A stretch of DNA of 62,073 nt from Clostridium sardiniense (lineage in GTDB: Bacteria > Bacillota > Clostridia > Clostridiales > Clostridiaceae). Under the pieces are notes generated by a model. It searched no databases. It was not told the origin of the DNA and saw only the letters and a program-made list of their open reading frames with translations. The stretch's first letter is position 1; every line of letters begins with the position of its first letter. Below, piece by piece: positions 26,663 to 36,824 of this stretch. Where the stretch lies: the NCBI RefSeq assembly GCF_016907995.1, contig NZ_JAFBDA010000022.1, positions 1 through 62,073 on the forward strand. Direction: 5' to 3'. Both the position numbers and the translations under genes were made by a program.

Positions 26663-27538
26663 TTAACCTTTTGAATATGGTTCTATATGAATATTTATCT
26701 CTTTAATATAAGGTAATTCTGATATTATGAGCTTTTCTAATTTATGAGAAATTTCATGAGCACTACATAATGTTTTATTGTGATCAATTAATATACTCAT
26801 ATCAATATATGCATAGGATCCATGCTTTCTTGATTTTATACTACTAATACCTTTTATATCACTATAGTTATTTGCAATTGAATTTATAAGTTTTAGATCT
26901 TTAGGATTAATAGATGTATCCATTAATTCATTACAAGATGTTTTGAATATATCAACACCTACTTTTACTACTACTAAAGCTACTGTAATTGAAGCAATAG
27001 GATCAAGTATCTTAAAACCTAAAATTGCACCTCCAATTCCTATAAAGGCTGCTACTGATGATAATGCATCAGACCTATGATGCCAAGCATCTGCCTTTAA
27101 AGACGGTGAATTTATTTTCTTAGCTACTTTTATTGTTATTCGATACTGGTATTCTTTTACTAGTATCGATATTACTGATACTATAAGTGGCAAAATAGTT
27201 GGAGTACTTAGACCACTAGGATTAAACAAAGCTTTTATCCCTTGTATTCCTATATCTAAAGCTATAATTATTAAAACTGCAGATAGTATAAATGCTACTA
27301 TAGTCTCAGCTTTCTCATGTCCATATTGATGTTCAACATCTTTAGGCTTTCTAGATATTTTATTTCCAATTAATACTCCTACTGAGGTTACTATGTCGGA
27401 CGCAGAATGTAAACCATCTGCTATTATTGCATTAGATTTTCCTATTACACCTGCAAAAATTTTTATTATTGTTAGAAATATATTTAGCACTATAGAAATT
27501 ACTGTTACCTTATTAGATTCATTATACCTTTTTTCCAT
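26663..27538 (-). CDS. Cation diffusion facilitator (zinc/divalent metal exporter)
   Basis: A 291-aa CDF transporter with six predicted helices. The metal-binding motifs are HSASDIVTS in helix 2 and HHRSDALSS in helix 5, where His and Asp coordinate Zn2+ or another divalent ion. GHEKAETIVAF lies between. A cytoplasmic C-terminal domain with beta strands (about residues 205-290) is present. The ATG at 27536 has AAAGGAG 8 nt upstream; a longer reading to 27601 lacks one. It works in the inner membrane, exporting metal against a proton gradient. It is monocistronic. Confidence 0.9.
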   Translation of the reverse strand: MEKRYNESNKVTVISIVLNIFLTIIKIFAGVIGKSNAIIADGLHSASDIVTSVGVLIGNKISRKPKDVEHQYGHEKAETIVAFILSAVLIIIALDIGIQGIKALFNPSGLSTPTILPLIVSVISILVKEYQYRITIKVAKKINSPSLKADAWHHRSDALSSVAAFIGIGGAILGFKILDPIASITVALVVVKVGVDIFKTSCNELMDTSINPKDLKLINSIANNYSDIKGISSIKSRKHGSYAYIDMSILIDHNKTLCSAHEISHKLEKLIISELPYIKEINIHIEPYSKG

Positions 27539-27651
27539 AAGACTTACTCCTTTATTATCAACTGATAATATATTGTATGCTAAAATACTATATTTTGCCA
27601 TAATTTAATCTATAATTAATAATTATCAATTGATAAAGCAAATCATTTATT

Positions 27652-27683
27652 ATAAAAAAAAGAGTATCATTTAGATACTCTTT
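27652..27683 (-). terminator. Terminator of bioD
   Basis: A perfect 10-bp stem AAAGAGTATC/GATACTCTTT (27659-27668, 27674-27683) with a 5-nt loop is followed on the minus strand by TTTTT. It lies about 90 nt past the bioD stop. Confidence 0.85.
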
Positions 27684-27776
27684 AAACTTATATATTTTTC
27701 TTTTTATTTCTTTTATAATTCATGTCATATAATAATATCTGTTTATTCTTACTATTGAATCTCTCCATAAAAACTT

Positions 27777-28493
27777 TTATATATTGGCACTCTTCATCAA
27801 TCTAAGAATATTTAATATAGCTTCTTCATCAATACTATTTCTATTCATCTCTGAAACTGTACATATATTTGTTATACCTGTAAGTCTCTCAATTACTTTT
27901 TTATTATCCTTATGTATTATATCATCTTCATCATATCCATTTAGTATTATCCCTTTAACTTCTATTCCAATGCTCTTTAAATGATTTACAGTAAGTATTG
28001 TATGATTTATAGTTCCAAGACCAGCTCTTGCAACTAATATAGTAGATAATCCTAAGTCTTTTATAATATCCTCTAGAAGTATTATTTCGTCTCCTTCCAT
28101 TTTTATTGGACAAATAATCCCTCCACTACCTTCTACTACTAAAAACTCATATTTCTCCATCATATTTTCATAATCGGATATAATTTTCTGTAAGTTTATA
28201 TCAACCTCTTCAACATGTGCTGCTAAATGTGGTGAATATGGATTTTTTAATGTATATGAAATCATATTGCTATACTCCTCTTTAAGACCAGACATTTCAC
28301 AAACTTCCTGTGCATCTCCAGGTATTAACTCACCATCTTTTTCTATAGCTCCACTTAATGCCCCTTTAAAATATCCTGCATTAATTCCATAATCTCTTAA
28401 TGCTTTTACTAACAGTGAGGAAATAAACGTCTTTCCTACTTCTGTATCTGTTCCTGTTACAAATATTCCACTTTTCATTATCTTCACCTTCAA
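27777..28493 (-). CDS. bioD: Dethiobiotin synthetase
   Basis: A 238-aa ATP-dependent carboxylase that closes the ureido ring of dethiobiotin. The P-loop GTDTEVGKT is at residues ~14-22. VVEGSGGIICPI is the second conserved motif, with further ATP/Mg motifs downstream. Length is normal. It stands alone, 16 kb from bioY-bioB-bioA, with its own terminator and no BirA-like operator that I can see upstream, so it may be regulated differently or its box may be divergent. No bioF or bioW is in the window. Confidence 0.94.
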   Translation of the reverse strand: MKVKIMKSGIFVTGTDTEVGKTFISSLLVKALRDYGINAGYFKGALSGAIEKDGELIPGDAQEVCEMSGLKEEYSNMISYTLKNPYSPHLAAHVEEVDINLQKIISDYENMMEKYEFLVVEGSGGIICPIKMEGDEIILLEDIIKDLGLSTILVARAGLGTINHTILTVNHLKSIGIEVKGIILNGYDEDDIIHKDNKKVIERLTGITNICTVSEMNRNSIDEEAILNILRLMKSANI

Positions 28494-28873
28494 TTCTACT
28501 ATTTGTTAAAGCCATATATTTGCTATAAGTAAATTATTAATCTAATCTTCTATACTACTAAATTACTTTATAAATTCTAAATTTACTTACTCTAAATTCT
28601 ATACCTATTTTACCTTTTATAATAGTCTATCATCATTTTGAGTAATTTTCTATAATTCAATTCTTTTTCATAAAATTAACTCCATTATGAAATATTTGTT
28701 TTATACTCATATAATATAATTCTCATAAAATATCAAAATAAAATTTAACTTACTTTTTATTGTTTTTATTTCTTCGTACTATGTTTCTTCTATTATTACT
28801 GTCTATTTAAAATTAATAGCTAAGCATTAAAATGCTTAGCTATTAATAATTTATTTATATTAAACAATATTTA
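28494..28873. other. 380-nt region between bioD and the zinc-ribbon gene
   Basis: The stretch is very AT-rich and has no credible open frame. It holds the zinc-ribbon operon's terminator at 28813-28846 and must hold the bioD promoter. I see no riboswitch or BirA operator in it. Confidence 0.6.
28813..28846 (-). terminator. Terminator of the glycan-locus minus operon
   Basis: A 16-bp stem TTAATAGCTAAGCATT/AATGCTTAGCTATTAA (28813-28828, 28831-28846) follows the zinc-ribbon gene by about 28 nt. Confidence 0.85.
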
Positions 28874-29086
28874 CTATTCAAATTCTTCTATTCTTTCCAT
28901 CATTTTTCTATAACGAAATCTTGCCATCTCATTTAATTTCTTAACCTCTTCCTCATTACCTACAAATTGACATCTTAAGCAATAATATTCATCCTTTTCT
29001 TTCTCGTAAAACATATCAATATCTAAATCTCTCATAAAACATGATGGACACCTATAATTTAATTTACCTTTTCCAGCTTGAGACAT
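28874..29086 (-). CDS. Zinc-ribbon small protein (70 aa)
   Basis: A 70-aa protein with two C-x2-C knuckles (CPSC at residues ~13-16 and CLRC at ~36-39), a classic zinc ribbon, followed by a charged C-terminal helix. It overlaps the 610-residue gene upstream by 28 nt (its ATG lies inside that gene), so the two are translationally coupled. Coupling suggests a role tied to the upstream enzyme or its regulation, but its function is unknown. Confidence 0.82.
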   Translation of the reverse strand: MSQAGKGKLNYRCPSCFMRDLDIDMFYEKEKDEYYCLRCQFVGNEEEVKKLNEMARFRYRKMMERIEEFE

Positions 29087-30891
29087 GTAATCAACTCCTC
29101 ATTGTTTTTTATTTCTTTACTTAGTCCAATTGTAAACATTGGTGAGAAAGCATATCCTTCTTTTATATATCCTTTAACATCGCAATTTAAAGCCTTTAAT
29201 GATATCTTAGTATCTACCTGTGGAACAATAGCTTCTACTAATTTTAAATTATTTATCTCCTCTTCTCGACATTTATATCCATAAGTAATTTCCTTTTCCT
29301 CTTCATCATTTCTACATCTTAATGTAATTCCAAGCATATCTTCTGGATATTCCGTCGTTCCGTAGCATGCAGTCATATATTCATTTATTTGAACTTTAGC
29401 ATCCTCAATACTTGATTTTGTAATCTTACGTGATACTACTATTTCTCCAGTATCCTCTGCAAATGTAAATTCTGAAATAAGTTCTATTGTTAATTTATTA
29501 AATTTAATTTCTACTGGATTAAGAGTTAAAATTCTATTCTTTCCCTTTTGTGAAAATTTAGCCTTTGTACGACATAAACATAAATCAACTTCTTCTCCAT
29601 CATAAGTTAACTTACAACTTCTTATTGTTCCTTCTCCGGCATAATGTGTAAAATAACCTGCACGGTACATTGCTTGTATTAAGTAAGGATATGATGCATC
29701 TTGTACATGTTTTGTTCCAATTCCAACTGGACGCTCTAATTTTGCAACATATGGTCTTAAATCAATTAATGCTCCACCTTGATTCATATCTATACATGTA
29801 CGCATATATGGATCACTGTACCAGAATAATTGTTTTTCTGAACCATAAAGAATATCCTTCCATAATGCACATTCTGGCTCAGTATAAGTTTTATTCTCCC
29901 TATACCACTTTGCAAACTCAGTCATTGTCATTTCTGTAAGTTCTCCTTCATCTCTAAGTTTTGCATAATATGCCATACCATCGCGATAACTTTTTTCTAA
30001 TAATTCATATGGAGCTTCCCATCGTCCCATCTTATTCATCCATCCAGGACCTACAAACATCATATTATAAGAATATCCATTGTTATATTTTTTAAGAGAT
30101 CTATATTGATCTATTAAATTGTACAGATATGGATATTCACCATCTTTATAAATCATACCTCTTAAAACATTTTGTGGGTGAGTCCCAAAATTTGATCCAT
30201 TTCCATCAAAACAAGCAAGTAAATCTCTTGAAAGGTGAGGAATTGCAACTATTCCGCTATCCTCATACTCATTAGCTGCTGGTGCATGAGTATTAGCTTT
30301 TGATGGAATCCATGGATTCCATGGACCTCCATCAAATAGTGTATACCAAGAATTATTACATGTTCTATACGCCTTTGGACCTTCTTCCCAACATGTTGCA
30401 ACAGCACACTTTACAGTAGGATATTTACTTTTAATGTAATTAGTTAATTCAGCATCCATGTAATATGATCCTGTTGATTCCGGATAAAAACCAAATACTT
30501 CATAAAATTTACTAAATACATCATTTACTATTGAGATTTTATCCTCCATTGAAAACATCCAAATACAAAAATCTTTAGTTTTATATTTATCACGGAACTC
30601 TTTGCATGGAAGCCCTAGCAATGTAAGTGATATTTCATCTCCATACTTTTCATGATGCTCCTTTGCAAGATTTATAGCCTCTTCATTAAATAAACTTGCA
30701 TAAGTCATTTGAATTGTTGTCTTAAATCCATTTTCGTGAGCAATTTCCTGCTGAAGCTTAAATATATCAAGGGATTCGGTAATTAAACTCTCTCTAGTAA
30801 TATCCTCTTCTTTTCCTTGATCAGTTATTTTTTGTGAATACTCAGGAACCATTTCCGGCCTGTGTACTATATTTAATATAAATTTGTCCAT
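29059..30891 (-). CDS. Cytoplasmic enzyme-like protein of unknown family in a glycan locus (610 aa)
   Basis: A 610-aa protein without signal peptide or membrane segment, hence cytoplasmic. The N-terminal half shows features reminiscent of polysaccharide-deacetylase or GH57/GH38-type barrels (GFKTTIQMTYASLF, SLTLLGLPCKEF, FGFYPESTGSYYMDAELTNY, AVATCWEEG), but the match is weak. Aromatic motifs GGPWNPWIPSK and MFVGPGWMNKMG would suit a sugar site. The C-terminal ~200 residues appear beta-rich. It lies 24 nt downstream of the wall-anchored glycosidase gene, in the operon of an ABC sugar importer, so it likely acts on the imported glycan. I do not assign an activity. The ATG follows TGGAGG. Confidence 0.78.
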   Translation of the reverse strand: MDKFILNIVHRPEMVPEYSQKITDQGKEEDITRESLITESLDIFKLQQEIAHENGFKTTIQMTYASLFNEEAINLAKEHHEKYGDEISLTLLGLPCKEFRDKYKTKDFCIWMFSMEDKISIVNDVFSKFYEVFGFYPESTGSYYMDAELTNYIKSKYPTVKCAVATCWEEGPKAYRTCNNSWYTLFDGGPWNPWIPSKANTHAPAANEYEDSGIVAIPHLSRDLLACFDGNGSNFGTHPQNVLRGMIYKDGEYPYLYNLIDQYRSLKKYNNGYSYNMMFVGPGWMNKMGRWEAPYELLEKSYRDGMAYYAKLRDEGELTEMTMTEFAKWYRENKTYTEPECALWKDILYGSEKQLFWYSDPYMRTCIDMNQGGALIDLRPYVAKLERPVGIGTKHVQDASYPYLIQAMYRAGYFTHYAGEGTIRSCKLTYDGEEVDLCLCRTKAKFSQKGKNRILTLNPVEIKFNKLTIELISEFTFAEDTGEIVVSRKITKSSIEDAKVQINEYMTACYGTTEYPEDMLGITLRCRNDEEEKEITYGYKCREEEINNLKLVEAIVPQVDTKISLKALNCDVKGYIKEGYAFSPMFTIGLSKEIKNNEELITCLKLEKVN

Positions 30892-30915
30892 AAATATCCT
30901 CCAATATAAATTCTT

Positions 30916-33900
30916 TTATCTTATAACTCTTTTCTTGTATACAATAACTCCACCTACTAAAGCAATAATTCCAATAGTTATAAGTAAAATTGGATTTCTT
31001 CCTGTTGAAGGTAAATTATTTTTATCACTATCATCTTCTAAATCACTATTACTTTCATTTGAATTATTATCACTATTTACATCATTATTGTTACTACTAT
31101 CTTCTTTATTAAGAACTAAACCTTTAATTGCTAGTTCTAATTTTTCTATTGCATTATCCACCTCTTCTTGAGTTGCATTTTCATTATTTAATACATCTTC
31201 TCCCTTAGATAAAGCATCTTTAAACTTCTTAAAGCTTTCTTCTGTATACTTTTTTTCATCTTTATCTTTATTTTTTTCTATTAATTCTTTAAGAGCATCT
31301 TTATTTACTACTGGCTTTTCGTCAGTTGGCTTTTCTATTAAACCTTTAATTGTTAATTCTAATTCTTCTATTGCATTATCTACCTCTTCTTGGGTTGCAT
31401 TTTCTTTGTTTAATACATTTTCTCCCTTAGATAAGGCATCTTTGAACTTCTTAAAGCTTTCTTCTGTATACTTTTCTTCATTTTTATCTTTATTTTTTTC
31501 TATTAGTTCTTTAAGAGCATCCTTATTTACTACTGGTTTTTCTTCTTCATAAAAACTACTAATATCCAATTTATCTAGACTTCCTGATTTTTTTTCATCT
31601 GAATAAAATTTAATCTTATTAATTCCTTCTTTAACTGCAATCTCAATTTCTTTTTTGGAAATTCCCAATGTCTTATCGAAATTTACAGAATTTTTATCCC
31701 CATCATTAACCTTATAATCCATTTTGAAGTTTTCTTTTCCTTCATAATAGATATTTGCTTTATATCTACCACTTTTATTAGCATCTATTGAAAGTGTAAC
31801 TGAGTTGTTTTCTCCATCAGAAATTCCTGACAACCATCTACCATTTGATGCCGCTTCCTCTACTAAAATTTTAGAAGTACCTGTAAAAGTATTCATATAT
31901 GATTCGAACTCTAAAGTTTTATTTTTTGTACTAATTGTATCTCCTTCTAAAATTATTCCAGCTATTCCATTTGCTCCAATTGAATCAATTGTGACTTCAA
32001 CAGAGCCATCCTTATTTACTTTTAAGGTGTCTTCTACTGGTTTAATATTTATTGATGAGCTAGTTGTCATTGAATAAACCTTTGCCTTTATATTTGCTCC
32101 ACTTTTAAAAGGTAAATTATTCATTTTAACTGTTATATTTCCATACTCTTCATTTGAATAATTTGTTAAGAAGGCAATAGGATTCCCTGCTATATTTATA
32201 GCTCCTATTCCATCACTTATTTTACTATTCTTAACTTTTGTAGATTTGACTTTAAAATCCCCATCTCCAAGTCCTAATTTTTTTGATAGTAGATTCCATG
32301 TTTTAGTAAATGTTGCAAGAGTAGGTGAACCATTATTCCATGCATAAACTCCCTTTCCTCTTTCAACCCATCCTTTACTTGCTTCATAGTCGTCCATAGG
32401 AACATCACTTGGATAGCATGTATAATATCCTCCACCTGAATAACCATCAATCATCATATCAATTAAATTTCTTCCGTGATATGACATACTTTTAGCTCCA
32501 GTGTGATACTCATGAGGTTGTCCTGTACTTGCATTATATTCATTTAAAAATATAGGCATTTCTTTCCCTGTTTTATCTCTAAGCCAATATTTAAGATTTC
32601 TACTATTAGCTCCTTCATTTGATGTATCTTGATTTGCAGGTCTTGATCCATATTTATGAATAGATACAAATTCTACTCTATCATGCCAATTTTCATATTC
32701 TTTTGAAAATAAGGTTCCAAGAACTCCATATTCTCCGCCCCAGCTATCATCTGATCCTCCACCTAATTTCATTGTTGGTTTTGCATTAGGATCTCCTGTA
32801 AGCTCTATTTCTGCTTCATACATAGCATCAATTGCTTGATACATTGTATCTGCTGCAATTAAGTTAACTTTATTACTTGATGGATATGGGGTTCCATCTG
32901 GTCTAAGTTGATTTCCTCCTTGTGGAATATACCAATGTGGCTCGTTTAACAATTCATAATAATCAGCATATGGCTTTAGCATTTTATATACCTTTTTAAC
33001 TATATCTCTAAATATTTCCCAATCCTTTGGAGCACTATTACAAGCTTTCTCTGTATGCGGTGCACCTGGAAGTGGATATCCTGATGCTAACCATTCAGGA
33101 ATTTGGAATGTCATTACCATAACATCAAATCCCATTTCCTTAGCTTTTTTAACCCAACTCATAAGCCTATCAGTATTCCAATTCTCAGGATTTGACATTC
33201 CATTTAAATAGTTTCCATTATTTCTATAATACTCCATATCTTTTTTATAACCTTCAACTGAGAATTGACGTTTAACACCATCTGGTCCTTCAACATAATA
33301 GTAATCGGCTTCAACATAGCTTGGTTGGCCTGGTTTAATATCTGAGTTACTAGCCCAATCTGTATTTGGAGTTTTAGTCCAAATTGGTAATATTTCCTGA
33401 AGACGAGCATCTGCTCTCATAAATTTAACGCCCATATCATCTCTTAACATTTCCCAGACCTTTGAATGATCTCCAATATCATCATCCTTTTTATTAATAC
33501 TTGGATAATGAGTTACTCCAAATATATCTTTAGAACCTTCTGCTATTGTGTTTCCATAATCAATATTTATACTTCCACCATCAATTGGTTTAACAACAGT
33601 AATTGAAGAAGTAGCCTCATAACCACCATCTACAGATTTCGCAGTTATTATTGCATTTCCGCTTTCTGAAATTGCTTTTATAGTTATTTTATTTCCATTT
33701 TCTTTTTCAATTTTTACTACATTTGAATTAGAGGTTGTCCAGACTACATCTTTAGTTTCTGCATTTTCTGGACTTATAGTTGCTTCAATAACTGCCTCTT
33801 CATCCTTTTTCATTGTTATATTCTTTGGATTAACTGCTATACTTGCAACTGCATTTTTTACAACTAATTTAAATGAATTAGAAATATCATTGTTTCCTTG

Positions 33901-35958
33901 AATATTGGCAGTAATTACTGATTCTCCAGTCTTAATTGGTGTTAGTAATCCTGAATTACTTACAGCTACAACATCCGGATTACTTGATGTATATTCTAAT
34001 TTATTTGATGTGCCTGAGTTTTCTGGGAATATTCTGCCATCTACAGTAAAGTCTTTACGCTCTAATGGAAGAATATACCTCATATTACCCCCACTTCCCT
34101 CTGTTCCTAGTTTATCAAGATTTTGAAAACCAATTGATAGCTTTATATCTTTAGGAACTAGTACTAATTTATCAGCATTTAATTCACCAGAATCGGTCCA
34201 AAATTTAATAGTATTATTATTTCCTGCATTTAAATTAATATCAAATTCTACAGGTTTACTTAAACTTCCATTACTTCCATCTATAATCTTAGATTCGTTA
34301 CCATTTACAGAAACATTAATCCTTGAATTCTTTCCTAATATATAAAGTAATGCTCTATAAGTTCCATCTCCATCTGCCTGAACTTTTCTTAAAGTAACAA
34401 AGTTATCTACTCCATTAAAATTTTTTACAATTCTATTAAATGAAGCTTCTGTCTTCCATGTAATTTCAGTATTTCCTCCAAAATGATTATCTTGACTTTC
34501 AAATTCATATATTGTTTGTGCAGGCAATTCTTTATGTCTTCCATTCTTAACAATGATACCTGTTGCACCGTTTGATGGAATAGATGGAATAGTTGCATTT
34601 AATATACCATTTACAACCTTTCCAGCTACCTTTACATATGGAGAATTTACATCTTTCCCTGCACTTGCAACATAACATTCAAGCTCTACATCTCCATCTT
34701 CATATGGAATATTTTTAAGCTCTAAAGTAATATTTCTCTTCTCATCACTAAAGTTTGTTGCTAATATAACTGGTTCTCCTGAACTATTTATCATAGCTAT
34801 TGAATCATCTACAATCCAGTTACTTCCCATATCTGTGGAAACAACTTTAAAATCCCCACTCCCTAACTTAAGCTTATTTGAAAGTAAATTCCAAGCTTTT
34901 GCAAAAGGATTCAATATAACATCGCCATTTTCATTTACTTTATATGTGTAACTTGAAGGAGATTGCTTATTTGATGTAGTACTATTAAATAAAATTCCAC
35001 TCCAGCCATCTCTCATCCCTTTAAATAAAGCTGATGCCTGTTGCTTTATTCCTACATTTTCAGTTATGTTCTCATCTGGGGTATTTGAGTTTTTGGAAAC
35101 AGTTGTCCAACCTGTCATATAAATAGGTAAATCTGCATTTTCAGACCATCTTCTAATACTTTTCCTTCCTTCTTTAAATTCACCAAAATAATCTTTTTCA
35201 CTTGAATTAACGTTTACATCATATGCTCTAACAGATACATATTGGATCAAACTTTTATCCTTTTCATTCTTATATTCATTTAAAAGATTTTCTATTTTTC
35301 CAAGTCTAGAATCATTTTTGCTAGTAAGTACATATCCAGGTCCACCAATTTTATAGTTAGCACTTACAGACCTAACTGCTTTTGCTGTTTTAAAATAAAC
35401 ATCAACAAAATCATTGCTACTTAATGCTGAATCTGGAACTATTTCTACAAATTTTATTATGTCCTTATAGTCATTTGCTTCATTTAAAAATTCTTTAATC
35501 ATAGATGTATATTTGCCTTCATCATCAATTTTTTTATCATTATTTAAATCTAACCATGATGGTAAATTAATGAATTCCAGCATAACATCCATTCCTGCCC
35601 CCTTAGCTCTTGTTAACTGTCCAGATGCTACATGTAAATATTCTTCTTTTACATTTGTATCAATTTCACCATTATCATTTGGATATAGTCTTGCTAAATC
35701 TACAGGCACTTTTATTAACTTAACACCCATTTCGTTATTCATTAAGGACCATGCTAATTGTTCATTAGGATTCGGTATTCCAGACCCTCCAAATAAATAC
35801 TTACTTCCAGTTCCAATACTGGTGTTATAATCTACAATAATTTGAGCTTTGTCTTTACTTGATGTTAAAACTTTAGCCTCAACTACCATACTAGATAACA
35901 TTCCAACAGCTATTGCAGAAGATATAATTCTTTTAAAATTTCCTTTTAAAATTTTCAT
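30916..35958 (-). CDS. Cell-wall-anchored tandem GH39-like glycosidase with duplicated halves, FIVAR repeats and LPxTG anchor
   Basis: A 1680-aa secreted protein. Signal peptide 1-29; first GH-A-type barrel about 35-370 with a beta appendage to ~470; a CBM6/35-like module about 485-640; two Big_2 Ig-like domains about 645-810; a second barrel about 825-1290; a second CBM-like module about 1370-1475; two FIVAR repeats starting near 1478 and 1552; an Asn/Ser/Asp-rich spacer; LPSTG at 1649-1653; a helix and a KKR tail. In barrel 2 the acid/base Glu1006 (LNEPHWY) and candidate nucleophile Glu1140 (LNEYNAS) are in place. Barrel 1 has FVEIVPDS and IYMTGWTTVS at the equivalent places, so both catalytic residues are lost. 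GH39-like by pattern; substrate unknown. It is anchored outside, where it could cut a large glycan. Confidence 0.85.
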   Translation of the reverse strand: MKILKGNFKRIISSAIAVGMLSSMVVEAKVLTSSKDKAQIIVDYNTSIGTGSKYLFGGSGIPNPNEQLAWSLMNNEMGVKLIKVPVDLARLYPNDNGEIDTNVKEEYLHVASGQLTRAKGAGMDVMLEFINLPSWLDLNNDKKIDDEGKYTSMIKEFLNEANDYKDIIKFVEIVPDSALSSNDFVDVYFKTAKAVRSVSANYKIGGPGYVLTSKNDSRLGKIENLLNEYKNEKDKSLIQYVSVRAYDVNVNSSEKDYFGEFKEGRKSIRRWSENADLPIYMTGWTTVSKNSNTPDENITENVGIKQQASALFKGMRDGWSGILFNSTTSNKQSPSSYTYKVNENGDVILNPFAKAWNLLSNKLKLGSGDFKVVSTDMGSNWIVDDSIAMINSSGEPVILATNFSDEKRNITLELKNIPYEDGDVELECYVASAGKDVNSPYVKVAGKVVNGILNATIPSIPSNGATGIIVKNGRHKELPAQTIYEFESQDNHFGGNTEITWKTEASFNRIVKNFNGVDNFVTLRKVQADGDGTYRALLYILGKNSRINVSVNGNESKIIDGSNGSLSKPVEFDINLNAGNNNTIKFWTDSGELNADKLVLVPKDIKLSIGFQNLDKLGTEGSGGNMRYILPLERKDFTVDGRIFPENSGTSNKLEYTSSNPDVVAVSNSGLLTPIKTGESVITANIQGNNDISNSFKLVVKNAVASIAVNPKNITMKKDEEAVIEATISPENAETKDVVWTTSNSNVVKIEKENGNKITIKAISESGNAIITAKSVDGGYEATSSITVVKPIDGGSINIDYGNTIAEGSKDIFGVTHYPSINKKDDDIGDHSKVWEMLRDDMGVKFMRADARLQEILPIWTKTPNTDWASNSDIKPGQPSYVEADYYYVEGPDGVKRQFSVEGYKKDMEYYRNNGNYLNGMSNPENWNTDRLMSWVKKAKEMGFDVMVMTFQIPEWLASGYPLPGAPHTEKACNSAPKDWEIFRDIVKKVYKMLKPYADYYELLNEPHWYIPQGGNQLRPDGTPYPSSNKVNLIAADTMYQAIDAMYEAEIELTGDPNAKPTMKLGGGSDDSWGGEYGVLGTLFSKEYENWHDRVEFVSIHKYGSRPANQDTSNEGANSRNLKYWLRDKTGKEMPIFLNEYNASTGQPHEYHTGAKSMSYHGRNLIDMMIDGYSGGGYYTCYPSDVPMDDYEASKGWVERGKGVYAWNNGSPTLATFTKTWNLLSKKLGLGDGDFKVKSTKVKNSKISDGIGAINIAGNPIAFLTNYSNEEYGNITVKMNNLPFKSGANIKAKVYSMTTSSSINIKPVEDTLKVNKDGSVEVTIDSIGANGIAGIILEGDTISTKNKTLEFESYMNTFTGTSKILVEEAASNGRWLSGISDGENNSVTLSIDANKSGRYKANIYYEGKENFKMDYKVNDGDKNSVNFDKTLGISKKEIEIAVKEGINKIKFYSDEKKSGSLDKLDISSFYEEEKPVVNKDALKELIEKNKDKNEEKYTEESFKKFKDALSKGENVLNKENATQEEVDNAIEELELTIKGLIEKPTDEKPVVNKDALKELIEKNKDKDEKKYTEESFKKFKDALSKGEDVLNNENATQEEVDNAIEKLELAIKGLVLNKEDSSNNNDVNSDNNSNESNSDLEDDSDKNNLPSTGRNPILLITIGIIALVGGVIVYKKRVIR

Positions 35959-35987
35959 TTCTACCTCCTAAATTATTCTATTAAATT

Positions 35988-36824
35988 TTAGTCTTTAACT
36001 GATCCAGCTATCATTCCATCTACTATATACTTTTGAGCAAATACATATATAACTAATATAGGTAATATAGTTAATATAATGAATGCACAAACATAATTCC
36101 ACTTATATGTCATATATCCAACGAAATTATATATGCTCATAGGAAGAGTATTCTTCGCTGCATCTGTAATGAAGTATAATGAAATTTGAAAATCATTCCA
36201 AACTCCCATGAATATTATTATTATATTTGTAAATGTAGCTGGTTTTAAAAGGGGGAATATTACTTTAAAGAACATTTTGATAGGTGAACATCCGTCAAGC
36301 ATAGCAGCTTCATCTAAAGTTTTAGGTATACTTTTCATGAATCCTGAGTAAAGCATAATACTTAAAGGTAATTTGACAGCTACATGAATAAGTATTACAG
36401 CTGCATAACTTCCACTTAATCCAAGCGCTTTAACAATTGCTACTTCTGGAATTAATGCTATTGGTGCTATTAATCCTATTAAAAAATAATTTGATGTTAA
36501 TTTTGCTATTTTATCGGTTCTTCTCGATATAACAAATGCTGCTGCAGATCCTATTAAAACTGTTATTAATACAGTGCTTCCTGTTATAAATATACTATTT
36601 ATAAATGCTCTTATAAGTTTTCCTTCTTTAATTACATATGGGTAATTTTCAAACATGAACTTCTCAGGTAAACTTAGCCCTACAACTGCTGACTCTGGAA
36701 CTGTTTTAAATGAATTTAGTAAAACTAAGTATAATGGCATTATTACTACAACTGCCATAGCACAACATAGTGCATATATCACTACTTTATTTCCAATTTT
36801 TCTATTCTTTTTTGAAATTGCCAT
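35988..36824 (-). CDS. ABC sugar transporter permease (MalG/CUT1 type)
   Basis: A 278-aa inner-membrane permease with six helices. The EAA loop EAAMLDGCSPIKMFFKVIFPLLKPA, which contacts the ABC ATPase, is at residues ~176-200. C-terminal helix and tail YAQ/QKYIVDGMIAGSVKD are typical of CUT1 permeases. Its ATG overlaps the stop codon of the upstream permease gene (TAATG). No ATPase gene is present in this locus, so a shared MsmK-like ATPase is presumably used. It pairs with the permease at 36824-37702 and the binding protein at 37761. Confidence 0.93.
   Translation of the reverse strand: MAISKKNRKIGNKVVIYALCCAMAVVVIMPLYLVLLNSFKTVPESAVVGLSLPEKFMFENYPYVIKEGKLIRAFINSIFITGSTVLITVLIGSAAAFVISRRTDKIAKLTSNYFLIGLIAPIALIPEVAIVKALGLSGSYAAVILIHVAVKLPLSIMLYSGFMKSIPKTLDEAAMLDGCSPIKMFFKVIFPLLKPATFTNIIIIFMGVWNDFQISLYFITDAAKNTLPMSIYNFVGYMTYKWNYVCAFIILTILPILVIYVFAQKYIVDGMIAGSVKD

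Noticed and set aside
27605..27640. Fur/PerR-like palindrome (ATAATT-AAT-AATTAT) upstream of the CDF transporter
   Set aside because: Such A/T-only dyads arise by chance in DNA this AT-rich, and the bases specific to the box are missing.
28494..28540. Possible BirA half-site (TTTAACAA) upstream of bioD
   Set aside because: No matching inverted half lies 14-16 bp away, so it is not a credible BirA operator.
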